Source: Acetobacter persici JCM 25330
GTDB taxonomy: Bacteria; Pseudomonadota; Alphaproteobacteria; Acetobacterales; Acetobacteraceae
NCBI RefSeq assembly: GCF_000613905.1
Contig: NZ_BAJW01000008.1
Coordinates: forward strand, 1 to 64,000
Length of the DNA: 64,000 nucleotides
Direction of reading: 5' to 3'
Part shown: positions 46,949-55,921 of the stretch, piece after piece
Layout of the letters: every line of letters starts with the position of its first letter
Position numbering within the stretch: position 1 is the stretch's first letter
Translations under genes and position numbers: made by a program
The notes under the pieces: generated by a model
Databases searched by the model: none
What the model saw: the letters and a program-made list of their open reading frames with translations, nothing else
Told to the model about the DNA's origin: nothing

Positions 46949-47701
46949 TTACCCAGCTTTCGCCATCGTGGTGTAGGCCATGGATGCTACCGACCGTAGG
47001 TCTACATCTGGCTTATCGCCAATAATCCCAACCCCAAGACCACCATGCGACCAGACATACCCGTTAGTATTGTCTAGTTTCTGTATGTTCACGGCCATAT
47101 CCATCCCCTTCATGGGTCTGGTGAAGACTGTCAGCTTGTTACCTTCATTATTCGCATAAATGAAGAGACAGCCGGGACCATGGTCCGTAACAATGAGTCT
47201 TGCTCCTCTTAGCGAAAATCCGGCGGCTGAGATATCGGGGGGACGGACCGGAATCCCCAACTCTGCGGTCGCCCATTTTGACACGCGGTCGGGATCTCTC
47301 TCTGGATTAAAGACAGCAGTCCGTTCGTCAAACCGGCTGGTCTCGATAGTCTCCTGAGCGACGGAAGCCACTCCTAAGAGACGCCGCGGACCATGGACTA
47401 GCCAGCCAAAAGCGATGCCTATAGACAGGGCGGCCGCCAAGGACATGGCTGTGCCCCAGCGAATGGACCGAGCAGGGCCCTTCCCCGCTTCCAGCAGCCG
47501 GGTTGGAATAGGCTCGTATGTATCTGCCCGAAAAGCCGAACGGAGTTTATCCCGACTATCACGCCAACCGAGAACTTCTTCAGCCTTCTGCGGATTTTCC
47601 GCTAGAAAGCGTTCAACGCACTCTCGACGTTCAGCGGGCAGGCGGCCATCAACCCACTGATGGAGATCGGTTTCGCTGACTGGGGTATCGTCGGATTTCA
47701 T
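46949..47701 (-). CDS. Transmembrane anti-sigma factor
   Basis: A 250-residue protein with an N-terminal cytoplasmic anti-sigma-like part (TDLHQWVDGRLPAERRECVE, RFLAENPQKAEEVLGWRDSR), one membrane helix around residues 82-101 (GTAMSLAAALSIGIAFGWLV), and a periplasmic domain (GFSLRGARLIVTDHGPGCLF). No HxxxCxxC zinc motif is visible. Its start overlaps the sigma-factor stop by 4 nt. It should sequester the sigma factor until an envelope or oxidative signal is sensed. Confidence 0.8.
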   Translation of the reverse strand: MKSDDTPVSETDLHQWVDGRLPAERRECVERFLAENPQKAEEVLGWRDSRDKLRSAFRADTYEPIPTRLLEAGKGPARSIRWGTAMSLAAALSIGIAFGWLVHGPRRLLGVASVAQETIETSRFDERTAVFNPERDPDRVSKWATAELGIPVRPPDISAAGFSLRGARLIVTDHGPGCLFIYANNEGNKLTVFTRPMKGMDMAVNIQKLDNTNGYVWSHGGLGVGIIGDKPDVDLRSVASMAYTTMAKAG

Positions 47702-48213
47702 CGTATCTTCTTCATCGGGATTACAGGCGAACCAACGGTGTCCTTCTCCATCTGGGCACGGAGTTGCGTGCGGGCGCGGCTTAACCGAGACATCACGGTG
47801 CCCAATGGCACGTCCATTATAGACGCGACTGCCGAATAACTAAGATCCTCGATGCCTATCAAGACAAGAACCTGTCTGTGGTGCTCTGGCAGCTGTCCTA
47901 AAGCCTCTAGCATCTGGCGGCATTCAACAGAAACTTCCTGCGTGGGCGCATCAGAACGCTCATCCCGAGTGTAGTCAAAAGATATAAGTCTTCTGAGCTT
48001 TCTCCAGCGGCTAACATTGAGGTTATGAAGAATTTTAAGTAACCAAGGGCGTAGGTCGTCACGGTCTTCAACCGTTTCAAGCTTTGGCCATGCTTTCTCC
48101 AAACATTCCTGTACCAAGTCATCCGCATCGCTATGGTTGTTGGTCAGCGTACGGGCATACCGCCGAAGTGAAGGAATAGCGTGCGCGACACGACGCTCGA
48201 CTTCTCGCAACAT
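47698..48213 (-). CDS. ECF-family RNA polymerase sigma factor
   Basis: A 171-residue sigma-70 protein with region 2 (YARTLTNNHSDADDLVQECL, PWLLKILHNLNVSRWRKLRR) and region 4 (LGQLPEHHRQVLVLIGIEDL, SYSAVASIMDVPLGTVMSRL). AGGAGG lies only 2 nt before ATG 48213, so the next codon TTG or another nearby start might be used. It is coupled to the anti-sigma gene and divergent from a catalase/cytochrome pair, the usual arrangement of an oxidative-stress ECF module. Confidence 0.88.
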   Translation of the reverse strand: MLREVERRVAHAIPSLRRYARTLTNNHSDADDLVQECLEKAWPKLETVEDRDDLRPWLLKILHNLNVSRWRKLRRLISFDYTRDERSDAPTQEVSVECRQMLEALGQLPEHHRQVLVLIGIEDLSYSAVASIMDVPLGTVMSRLSRARTQLRAQMEKDTVGSPVIPMKKIR

Positions 48214-48272
48214 GACCTCCTTTACCGACACGACCCCGCGCCATCCTTGCCCGACAGAAATTTGAACTACCA

Positions 48273-48300
48273 GGGAATAAACAGACCGTCCCGTGCGTAT
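48273..48300 (+). promoter_or_regulatory. Candidate ECF-type promoter of the catalase operon
   Basis: GGGAATAA at 48273-48280 and CGTAT at 48296-48300 are separated by 15 nt and lie 45 nt upstream of the catalase start. GGAA-type -35 and CGT-type -10 elements are typical of ECF sigma promoters. The site lies between the sigma gene and the divergent catalase gene. It is a pattern match by eye only. Confidence 0.45.
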
Positions 48301-48344
48301 CCTTATTGAGTGCTCGTTCGCTCGGGGAGTTGCAAGGACTTTAA

Positions 48345-49415
48345 ATGGAAGACCAGCAGATGGCCAGCAACAGTCGCGCACAAGGGAAGCATATGCTTCC
48401 TTGGCGCTATCTCGCGTTCATGCTTCCTGTCTTGTTTCTAAGCGGCGTAGCCGCATTCAGTTACGCCATGACATTCTCTGGAGCCACGCAAAGACAGTTT
48501 CTGGAAGCATTTCATGAAGGTGGCAATCCAGGATCTGGCTATAGAAGAAACCACGCCAAGGGCGTCTGTGTTGTAGGGAACTTTTCTCCTAGTCGCGATG
48601 CTTCTCATCTGTTTACCTCCTCTGTATTCTCCATACCGAAAACCCCTGTAATCGGACGCTTTTCCGTTTCCGGGCCTGACCCCTATCACGGAGACACCGT
48701 GAAGGCGGTCCGGGGTATCGGCTTGCAATTTCACTTAGCCAATGGAGAAGAATGGCGGACGGCGATGATCGACATTCCGGCGTTCCCGGCTGCTAGTGCA
48801 CAGGATGCACTCGAATTCTTTAGAGCGGGGCGGCTTGATCCCGTTACACACAAACCGGACCCACGCCGCGTTGCCACCTACATGAAAGCGCACCCAGCCG
48901 GCGCGAGGGCTGCACGGCTCATCGGCTTACGTCAGATTTCTAGTGGGTTTGAAGATGACACCTATAATAGTCTGAATGCCTTCCATTTCGAGACCACCGA
49001 TGGAGCAGAAAAGGTGGTTCGCTGGGCCTTGAAACCGGAGCAGGACGTTTCGAAAGGCGAAGCATCTGATACGAATTTTCTATTCCACTCTCTCGCATTG
49101 ACGCTGAGGCAGCATCCTCTGAAATGGCGCATGGTGGTTACACTCGCTGACCCAAACGACAAGGAAAGTGATGCCAGCATCGTCTGGCCGACCGAACGAC
49201 AGACGATCGACGCCGGTGAACTAACGATTGAGTCGTTATCAGATGCGCCAACGGCGGCCTGCCAAGACGTTGTCTATGATCCTCTGATTCTGCCGTCTGG
49301 TATGCATCCCTCCTCGGATCCCCTGCTCGCTGCACGATCATCCGTCTACATGGCCTCCTTCGTCGCGAGAGCAGGCGAACAGCGCGAGCGTAATCTGGAG
49401 AAGCACGGATCATGA
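48345..49415 (+). CDS. SrpA-type catalase-related peroxidase
   Basis: A 356-residue haem-dependent, catalase-core protein with an N-terminal membrane or signal segment (YLAFMLPVLFLSGVAAFSYA). HAKGVCVVGNFSPSRDASHL contains the distal histidine region and VKAVRGIGLQFHLANGEEWR the conserved core. LNAFHFETTDGAEKVVRWAL and FLFHSLALTL are further family blocks. It is shorter than true catalases and is probably periplasmic. AAGGA lies 6-7 nt before ATG 48345. The next gene overlaps by 4 nt and encodes its likely electron partner. Confidence 0.85.
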   Translation: MEDQQMASNSRAQGKHMLPWRYLAFMLPVLFLSGVAAFSYAMTFSGATQRQFLEAFHEGGNPGSGYRRNHAKGVCVVGNFSPSRDASHLFTSSVFSIPKTPVIGRFSVSGPDPYHGDTVKAVRGIGLQFHLANGEEWRTAMIDIPAFPAASAQDALEFFRAGRLDPVTHKPDPRRVATYMKAHPAGARAARLIGLRQISSGFEDDTYNSLNAFHFETTDGAEKVVRWALKPEQDVSKGEASDTNFLFHSLALTLRQHPLKWRMVVTLADPNDKESDASIVWPTERQTIDAGELTIESLSDAPTAACQDVVYDPLILPSGMHPSSDPLLAARSSVYMASFVARAGEQRERNLEKHGS

Positions 49416-49942
49416 ATCCGTTCCCACTCCCAATTCGAATTCTTCATTGGACTATGGCCGCTCTTGTGGCGATCGAACTCTTTCTTGGGTTCAATTTAGC
49501 ATATGCGACTTGTCGTCTATTTCCTGTTTTGATCGATGCCCATAAGTGTATCGGTATCGCAATATATTTTCTGGTCATACTCAGATTGGTCTTACGTGTT
49601 TTTATTCCGACACCTTCTTTGCCTAGCAAGATGGCAGCAATACAGAAAGTGCTTGCAGGTCTCTCCCACGCAATACTGTATTTATTGATGTTTTTTATGC
49701 CGCTTAGTGGATGGCTAATGTTGTCGGCTTCGGGATATCCACTATCTCTAGCCGGTGGTATTTATTTTCCGCGACTGATCGGCAGTGATATTCGAATATT
49801 TTCGTTATTTAATAATATTCACTTCATTTTTTCTATTGCATTTGTGTGTATTATATTTTTTCATGTATATGCGGCACTAATACATGCCGTTATATATCGC
49901 GATGGCGTTCTTTCCAGTATAGTTAGAAAGAGATCGTCATAG
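49412..49942 (+). CDS. Cytochrome b561-type membrane protein
   Basis: A 176-residue protein with four hydrophobic helices. Haem-ligand histidines are visible in RILHWTMAALVAIELFLGF, LIDAHKCIGIAIYFLVILR, HAILYLLMFFMPLSGWLML and IFFHVYAALIHAVIYRDG. It overlaps the SrpA-type peroxidase gene, and the pair probably forms a membrane-linked peroxide reductase fed by the quinone pool. A 12-bp hairpin starts at its stop codon. Confidence 0.87.
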   Translation: MNPFPLPIRILHWTMAALVAIELFLGFNLAYATCRLFPVLIDAHKCIGIAIYFLVILRLVLRVFIPTPSLPSKMAAIQKVLAGLSHAILYLLMFFMPLSGWLMLSASGYPLSLAGGIYFPRLIGSDIRIFSLFNNIHFIFSIAFVCIIFFHVYAALIHAVIYRDGVLSSIVRKRSS

Positions 49943-49973
49943 ATACTCCGCGCATTTGGGCGCGCGGAGTATC
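49942..49973 (+). terminator. Hairpin after the catalase-cytochrome operon
   Basis: GATACTCCGCGC (49942-49953) and GCGCGGAGTATC (49962-49973) form a perfect 12-bp stem with an 8-nt loop, starting at the last base of the cytochrome stop codon. Few Ts follow, so it may act as a weak terminator or an mRNA-protecting stem. Confidence 0.6.
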
Positions 49974-50031
49974 TCATTACTTAGGGCCCACATCTTGAAA
50001 AGCATGATTTGATCATGGCCACGAGGAAAAA

Positions 50032-51852
50032 ATGACGGATACAACCACGAAAAAACTTGGACGCGACGTGATATTCGACTGCCTGAAGGCCGCGGGTATT
50101 GATTATGTTTTTGGGGTTCCCGGCGCCAACGAAATTCCGCTCATTGATGCAACGACCATAGAGGAATACGGTATTGAGTATATTCCGTGCCTTCATGAGA
50201 ATATCGCACTTGGCGCTGCGATGGGATATGCTCGGATGTCGGGGCGCCCCGGGGCTGTCATCGTACATGTCACGCCTGGGACGGCCAACATCATCGGAAA
50301 TCTTCACAATTCATATCGATCAAGAGTGCCGCTGATCGTACTCGCCGGGCAGCAGCATAGCGATCTGCTTATTCAGGAGCCCCTTCTTGCTTCCGACCTC
50401 GTTCGCACCGCTGGGCAATATACAAAGTGGGCTCACGAAATTCGTAACGTTGACGAGATCCCCACGGTGATGCAACGAGCCATCAAGGAGATGCTGGTCC
50501 CACCATTTAAGCCGGTCTTTATATCCGTCCCGTGGGACTTTCTGATTGAAAAGCCGACGGACCCGGGCCCTGGCACGGTCACGCGTGTTGATTATAAGGT
50601 TACTGGAGACGACGAAGGCATTAAAAAAGCAGCAGATGCTCTGGCCCGAGCAAAATCGCCTGTTGTTCTTGTCGGTGATGGGGTGGGAGAGGTAAATGCG
50701 TGGGATGAGGTCAGGGATCTCGCTGTTCTCTTGGGAGCACCTGTCTATTCGGAGTCACAAGCCAGCCGCCTGAATTATCCAACCAGTCTTCCACATTGGC
50801 AAGGCGAACTTTGCACGCAGGAAGGCGTCCACGAGCAACTTGGGAGCTTTGACACAATTTTTCTGATTGGCGTTAACTCCCAAGCACAGGTCTTGATCTT
50901 CAAATGGGACAAGGGACCAATCATTCCTGCGGCACTCCGACAAGTTACGCTGCACAACGACCCGTGGGAAATTGGCAAAAACTATTTCTCGGAGGTCGGC
51001 GTACTAGGCGATATCAAGAAGACGCTCCCAAAAATTGTCGAACAAATTACGATGCATCAGGCATTCAACCCTACTGAGGCTAAATCCCGGATGGCAGAGT
51101 TGGATATCCTCTCACGCAAGCGAGACAGCAACTTTGAAGTCAAGGCTGTCGCATGTCGGAATATGAAACCGTCTTCCACTATCGCCGCATACCAAGTACC
51201 CATGGCATTGGCAGACGTTCAAAAGAAATGGGAGAAGCCACTCACGATCGCCAACGAAGATTTCTCGATATTGTCAACAACACTGAAGGTTCTCGACTAC
51301 GATCATCCCGATGCATATTTTTGTGTATCAGGCGGATCATTAGGATTTTCAGTACCTGCTTCACTGGGGATAGCTCTTGCGTTAAAAAACAAACGCACAG
51401 TGGTTAACATCGTTGGAGACGGATCAACGCTTTTTTATACCAACGCTTGGTGGACTTCCGCAAAATTCAAAATTCCCGTTCTTTATCTCATTGTCAATAA
51501 CAATGAATACAAGACCCTCATCAACGGCCTTGATGTGATTGAAACAATTTACGATTGGAAGCCAAATAGTGATCCGTGGTACCTAAAACTGGGTGATCCA
51601 AAAGTAAATTTCACCAAAGTCGCGGAAACATTTGGTGTCAAAGGCGCGGTGGTCACGGACGGCGCCGAGTTGCATGCTGCGATCAGGCGCGGGCTCAAGA
51701 TTGTGGAGAATGGAGAGGCTTATGTGCTCGACATTCGCTGTGATCCAAGTGCTCCTGACTCCCAGCCAACCGTCGATATGATGCTGTCGAACAAGAAAAG
51801 AGGACTAAGCGACGAATTTATTGCGATGTCTGGTGAAATGGGTCCTCCATGA
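50032..51852 (+). CDS. ThDP-dependent enzyme, acetolactate synthase/benzoylformate decarboxylase-like
   Basis: A 606-residue ThDP enzyme with all three domains. HENIALGAAMGYARMSGRPG has the activating glutamate, and VNIVGDGSTLFYTNAWWTSA ending in IVNNNEYKTL is the ThDP/Mg site, with a sequence style closest to benzoylformate decarboxylases. The HH motif of pyruvate decarboxylases is absent. The C-terminal tail is longer than usual. It stands alone between two strong hairpins. It differs from the decarboxylase of the long operon; the substrate is not predictable, but aromatic 2-keto acids are plausible. Confidence 0.75.
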   Translation: MTDTTTKKLGRDVIFDCLKAAGIDYVFGVPGANEIPLIDATTIEEYGIEYIPCLHENIALGAAMGYARMSGRPGAVIVHVTPGTANIIGNLHNSYRSRVPLIVLAGQQHSDLLIQEPLLASDLVRTAGQYTKWAHEIRNVDEIPTVMQRAIKEMLVPPFKPVFISVPWDFLIEKPTDPGPGTVTRVDYKVTGDDEGIKKAADALARAKSPVVLVGDGVGEVNAWDEVRDLAVLLGAPVYSESQASRLNYPTSLPHWQGELCTQEGVHEQLGSFDTIFLIGVNSQAQVLIFKWDKGPIIPAALRQVTLHNDPWEIGKNYFSEVGVLGDIKKTLPKIVEQITMHQAFNPTEAKSRMAELDILSRKRDSNFEVKAVACRNMKPSSTIAAYQVPMALADVQKKWEKPLTIANEDFSILSTTLKVLDYDHPDAYFCVSGGSLGFSVPASLGIALALKNKRTVVNIVGDGSTLFYTNAWWTSAKFKIPVLYLIVNNNEYKTLINGLDVIETIYDWKPNSDPWYLKLGDPKVNFTKVAETFGVKGAVVTDGAELHAAIRRGLKIVENGEAYVLDIRCDPSAPDSQPTVDMMLSNKKRGLSDEFIAMSGEMGPP

Positions 51853-51907
51853 GCATAATGATTATGCGGTTCATCTGACAACCTGAAGACGTATTCATCA
51901 TGTTTAT

Positions 51908-51948
51908 CGCCGACTGTAAATATAATGCCATTCAAATTACAGTCGGCG
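51908..51948 (+). terminator. Hairpin after the ThDP enzyme gene
   Basis: CGCCGACTGTAA (51908-51919) and TTACAGTCGGCG (51937-51948) form a perfect 12-bp stem with a 17-nt AT-rich loop, 56 nt after the stop codon. No T-tract follows on the plus strand. It could serve the convergent genes on both sides. Confidence 0.5.
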
Positions 51949-52116
51949 ACCTATGGCATCCAAGAGGATTTGGTGGATTTTCGTGATAGTCGGGTATGAC
52001 CAATTCGGTTAGAACTCCCGAGGAAAAGAATTTCTTATAGGACTTTCGTTGCACTATAGCTGAATTACATTCGTCACTATCCTCCGAACCAGCCACAAGC
52101 GCCCGTGCTGTTGAAT

Positions 52117-52797
52117 TCAACACGAAGGACGCCCAGTAGTGGTGTCTGACGTGAAACTGAACCGTCTGCCACCCGCAGTAAAGGTATACTCGTTGGCACG
52201 CATGGCATCATCGACCGCTTCGTCCGATGATTGATATTCCCACTCTTTTTCCAGAGAGCGGTACAGCCAGCGCGCCAGATCACGCAGCACGTCGATAATT
52301 GCCTTCTCCGCGTCAGCCGTCATGTCCTGACCCGACGGGCTATCGCGGCTAACATCGATGCGCATCGTGTATTCATGATAATAAAGCCCGCTCTGTGTCA
52401 TCCGGGCGGTAAGCTGGTAAAAATTCTGCTTCTGAATTTGCGCCAGGCGGTCGGCAATTGCATGGAGTTCGGTGTCGTGCGGCGCATACTTGCGGATCTC
52501 ACGAGCGGCATGCCGGGCGTACCGATATGTGCCCTCGAACGACGCACCGTCACCCTGACTGGAAAAACCCCGGAAATAAATACAGGGGTCAGTTCCGCCC
52601 GATGGCACTGCCGACCGTTGCGATGCCGTGGTGACGTCGATCCCCAGGATCGCACATATCCGCAAAAAATCCTCATAGACGCTATCCCACCAGGGAAAGC
52701 CGTCCAGAGTGTTGCGATACCAGCAGCGGGCTCTTTCACGGGCCACGTCGGACAGTTCATCAATCTGATAAACTGTAATGGAGATGATCTCAGGCAT
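52117..52797 (-). CDS. Plasmid-type hypothetical protein
   Basis: A 226-residue soluble protein beginning MPEIISITVYQIDELSDVAR. I recall similar openings in phage/plasmid proteins described as antitoxin-like, but I cannot name a function. The middle part ASFEGTYRYARHAAREIRKY and the end NEYTFTAGGRRFSFTSDTTT show no catalytic motif. Its start overlaps the preceding gene by 8 nt, so the two form an operon. Confidence 0.6.
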   Translation of the reverse strand: MPEIISITVYQIDELSDVARERARCWYRNTLDGFPWWDSVYEDFLRICAILGIDVTTASQRSAVPSGGTDPCIYFRGFSSQGDGASFEGTYRYARHAAREIRKYAPHDTELHAIADRLAQIQKQNFYQLTARMTQSGLYYHEYTMRIDVSRDSPSGQDMTADAEKAIIDVLRDLARWLYRSLEKEWEYQSSDEAVDDAMRANEYTFTAGGRRFSFTSDTTTGRPSC

Positions 52798-53200
52798 CGG
52801 GAACATCTCCTTCAAGGGCGCTCGCCAGCCATTCGTTGGTGCTGGTCCAGCCAACGGACTTTCGCGCGCCAAGATCGATAATGTGCGCCCCTCCCCCGAA
52901 AGCTTCCAGACGGGGTCGGGAACATGTGTTAGCGTATTCGAAACCCCATAAGCCCGAGAGACGGAATTCCGCCGCACATCGCAGGACGAACACGATGACA
53001 CATTCAGGATCGCCACTGATGTCGTCATGGATCCACAGTTCCGAGTTGCATTCGCGCGACAGGGAAAGACTGAAACCGTCGGAAACCCGAAATCCATCGC
53101 AGTCCTCAGACTCGTTTGTGTACAATTCAAGCGCGTGTTTGGCATTTTCATACGTCCCGACATCCAGGACACACGAGAAATGGGTGAAATAGTCGGCCAT
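52790..53200 (-). CDS. Plasmid-type hypothetical protein
   Basis: A 136-residue protein (MADYFTHFSCVLDVGTYENA...) with acidic character and no membrane segment. It contains SLSRECNSELWIHDDISGDP and ECVIVFVLRCAAEFRLSGLW, resembling small proteins carried on conjugative plasmids next to DUF932 genes. Function unknown. It is coupled to the next gene and preceded by a terminator that separates it from the DUF932 gene. Confidence 0.6.
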   Translation of the reverse strand: MADYFTHFSCVLDVGTYENAKHALELYTNESEDCDGFRVSDGFSLSLSRECNSELWIHDDISGDPECVIVFVLRCAAEFRLSGLWGFEYANTCSRPRLEAFGGGAHIIDLGARKSVGWTSTNEWLASALEGDVPDA

Positions 53201-53222
53201 CGGGAAACCTCCCTATAAAGAA

Positions 53223-53247
53223 AAAGCCCGGAATGGATCCGGGCTTT
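53223..53247 (-). terminator. Rho-independent terminator after the DUF932 gene
   Basis: AAAGCCCGGA (53223-53232) and TCCGGGCTTT (53238-53247) form a perfect 10-bp stem with a 5-nt loop. Read leftward, the stem is followed by a T-rich stretch. It lies between the DUF932 stop (53282) and the next start (53200). Confidence 0.8.
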
Positions 53248-53281
53248 CGCGAGAAACGGGACAAAATGATCTGGTGCGGTG

Positions 53282-54468
53282 TCAGACACGCTCCATGAGT
53301 TTGCGTGCCTTGCCTTCAAGGTCGAGGCGCGTGTCCTGGTTGCTCTTCGTCCGCGCGAACGCCGTGATGCCCTGAACGAAATCGAACACGCTTTCCGGTG
53401 GGCGGCCTTCCTCATGCAGGACCGTTTCAATTATCTTCGCCGTTTCCGGCTTCGAGAAACCCTGACGCCGAAGGAACCGTTCACGATCTTCCTCGTCACG
53501 CGCGACAACCTGCCTGCGTGATTCCTGAATACCGGAAATGAACGATGCTGCACTGGCATTTGCGAAATTACGCAGCGCTGGCGTCGCCTGATGGACAAAG
53601 CGGTTTGCGGCGAACTTGCTGTGACGGATCGTGATCTGCTGCAGGTTTTCCTGCCCCCAGATCAGGCGGTTCTGACACACCCCGCGAAGATAAAAAGAAG
53701 CAATTCCCAAGCTTTTACTACCGACTTCCGAATTCCAGGCGTAAAATCCCCGAAAGAACAGATCAGGTTCACCATTCGGCAGTCGTCCGGCCTCGATCGG
53801 ATGCGTATCGTCGACAAGAAACAGAAAAACATCCCTGTCTGACGCGTAAAGTGTGGTGGTTTCCTTCGTGATATCGACATGCGGATTATGCGTCATCGTC
53901 GCCCAGTCGATGACACCCGGAACCTTCCAGTTCGTATCGCCCGTCCCGTTTCCCGCGATTTTACGCACGGCGCCGACAAGTTCATGGTCCCATATCCGGC
54001 CATAATCCGGGCCGGTGACAGCGCGCAGTTCCACACGGCCATCACCCGTTTCCAGTGTCTTGACCAGTTCGGCCCGATGGGACAGCAGCCCGTGCTGCAG
54101 GTTTATGGCGGCGAGCGGAGCCGGAAGATTCCGCAGGTAAGATGACGGCGCGCTGACCAGACTGCACAACTGCCCGAAGGACCAGTGGGTCGGTGCAACA
54201 GGCGCGCTCTGGCCCGGCACCGAGAGGGTCAGCCTTTCGGCATCCTCGCGCGTGGCCTCGACGCGAATGGCGCGGCTCTCCACGGTGCGTGCGGTAGCCC
54301 GTTCCGCACGGTTCAGGGTCGCGGCGTGCAGGTCGGCGAGAGACAGATAGCGTTCATCGTCAGGACGGGAAAACCATTCGGACGATACACGGTGATCCAC
54401 CCGGCCACGGAAGGATCGATGCGAAACCCAGTGGCGGGACGGGTCGAAGGAAGAACGGTCATGGTCAT
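53282..54468 (-). CDS. DUF932 plasmid protein, frame broken near the start
   Basis: A DUF932 protein of about 395 residues common on alphaproteobacterial plasmids: VSSEWFSRPDDERYLSLADL, APTHWSFGQLCSLVSAPSSY, VTGPDYGRIWDHELVGAVRK, NWKVPGVIDWATM, LYASDRDVFLFLVDD, RGFYAWNSEVGSKSLGIASF. Its role is unknown; it is often grouped with plasmid recombination or maintenance genes. The only start with a ribosome-binding site (AGGAG before ATG 54468) reads MTMT in another frame. One added C in the ACCG stretch (54456-54460) gives MTMTRSSFDPSRHWVSHRSF and restores a full protein. The indel is probably an error. Confidence 0.72.
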
Positions 54469-54614
54469 GGAAACTCTCCTCTTGCGCCGGACATTCGGCA
54501 CAAAAGGCGAAGCCGCCCTCTCCCTCTTTCAGGGCCGGACCTGCATGGAAAATGCTGCTTCCGGGGACCGGAAGCAGCGAGAAAACACCATGATCGCCAG
54601 TCTGACGGAAGACT

Positions 54615-55298
54615 TTATGCTCGCCTGTTATCCTCGGCAAAGCGACCACGTCCGTCAGGCACTGCGGTGTGGGCAATAACTGCTGGCTCCTGCTCTGCCA
54701 TGAACAATCCGAGCAATTCTTCGTAAGTGGATACCCAGAGCAGGTCAGTCGCCGCGGCCTGCGTAGCTCGAGACGGTCTGAACAGGATACCCCGGTCGAC
54801 CGCCCGTAAGAGGCTCAGGTCATTGAACGCGTCGCCGACCGCAAACGTCATCGCGGCGGTCGTGCTGGAGGCGGAGACTGCCTCATGCTTGCCCCGCAAA
54901 TCGTTCCAGAAATCAAAGCCGACTACCTGGTCCCGGTCGTCGAGGAGAAAATGGTGGCAGAAGACCTCGTCGGGCTTCAGTTCCCTGATATAGGGTTCGT
55001 TCATCGGTCGGAACGAGTCCGTGACCAGGATGACTGTCATCTCGCGGGCGAGGTGCTTCACAAAATCGACCGCGCCATCAAAAAGGGGAAGCGTCGCGAG
55101 TGTTTTCTGAATGTCTGACATGGATATGCCGTGCGCATTCAGGGCTTCGACCCGCCGCGTCATCAGGTGCCGGTAATCCGGCTCCTCGCGCGTCGTGGCC
55201 ATCAATGCGTCGAGGCCGAATTTCTTGCCGAGATAAGGCCACATTTCAGGGGCCAGAACACCCTCAAGATCGAGAAAGGCCGTCTTTTCCTGTTTCAT
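54615..55298 (-). CDS. thrH: ThrH-like phosphoserine phosphatase/homoserine phosphotransferase (HAD family)
   Basis: A 227-residue HAD protein closely patterned on ThrH. Motif I is AFLDLEGVLAPEMWPYLGKK (DLEG), motif II VILVTDSFRPMNEP, and motif IV VGDAFNDLSLLRAVDRGILF. In the family it dephosphorylates phosphoserine and can transfer the phosphate to homoserine. ATG 55298 overlaps the LysE stop (ATGA). It is the third gene of an operon after a 2-oxoglutarate dioxygenase and a LysE exporter, so it probably supplies or processes the amino acid handled there. A C-terminal extension of about 20 residues is present. Confidence 0.82.
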   Translation of the reverse strand: MKQEKTAFLDLEGVLAPEMWPYLGKKFGLDALMATTREEPDYRHLMTRRVEALNAHGISMSDIQKTLATLPLFDGAVDFVKHLAREMTVILVTDSFRPMNEPYIRELKPDEVFCHHFLLDDRDQVVGFDFWNDLRGKHEAVSASSTTAAMTFAVGDAFNDLSLLRAVDRGILFRPSRATQAAATDLLWVSTYEELLGLFMAEQEPAVIAHTAVPDGRGRFAEDNRRA

Positions 55299-55921
55299 GA
55301 GTGCGCCCCCCCATGATCGAAGAAGCCAAGAGCGAGACCAATGCAGACGAGAAACACACCAATCACACGGTTGAACGTTCCGGCCCGGGCAAGGATCCAG
55401 CGGCGGGTCGCACTCTGTGACAGCACATAGGAGACAGCGACGAACCAGGCCAGATGACAAAGCGAAATCATCATGCCACACATCAGCGCGTAGCTGAGCG
55501 GTGACGCAGGTCCGATGACCTGCGTGTAGAGGCTGATGACGAAGACGGCGGTCTTCGGGTTGAGTGCATTGGTGAGGAAACCGTCGAGAAACGAGCGCGA
55601 AGGGGTCACCAATGAGACACGCTCCTCGGCCTCCTCGATCGCAGACCCGGACAAAATGGTCCTGATACCCACATACAGCAGGTAAGCGGCTCCGGCGTAA
55701 CGAACATAGAGAAGCAGATCAGGCAGGATCACCTGCATTGATGAGAGGAGAAAGACGGCGTAAAAAACGTGGGTCCAGCACGATGCCGCTATGCCCAGGG
55801 CCGAGAGAATGCCTGCCTGTCGGCCATAAAGATAACTGTTGCGCGACACCATCGCGAAATCCGCGCCCGGACTTATCACAGCCAGCATGGTCACACCGAA
55901 GACGAGAGCGAGCTGGTTCAT
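55295..55921 (-). CDS. LysE/RhtB-family amino-acid exporter
   Basis: A 208-residue inner-membrane protein with six hydrophobic segments. MLAVISPGADFAMVSRNSYL is the conserved N-terminal helix pair region with the GPD-like motif, and LDGFLTNALNPKTAVFVISL is the second signature. The start at 55921 is chosen for a GAGGAG box 8 nt upstream and an ATGA overlap with the dioxygenase stop; an in-frame ATG at 55927 is less well placed. It probably exports the hydroxylated amino acid or its precursor. Confidence 0.87.
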   Translation of the reverse strand: MNQLALVFGVTMLAVISPGADFAMVSRNSYLYGRQAGILSALGIAASCWTHVFYAVFLLSSMQVILPDLLLYVRYAGAAYLLYVGIRTILSGSAIEEAEERVSLVTPSRSFLDGFLTNALNPKTAVFVISLYTQVIGPASPLSYALMCGMMISLCHLAWFVAVSYVLSQSATRRWILARAGTFNRVIGVFLVCIGLALGFFDHGGAHS

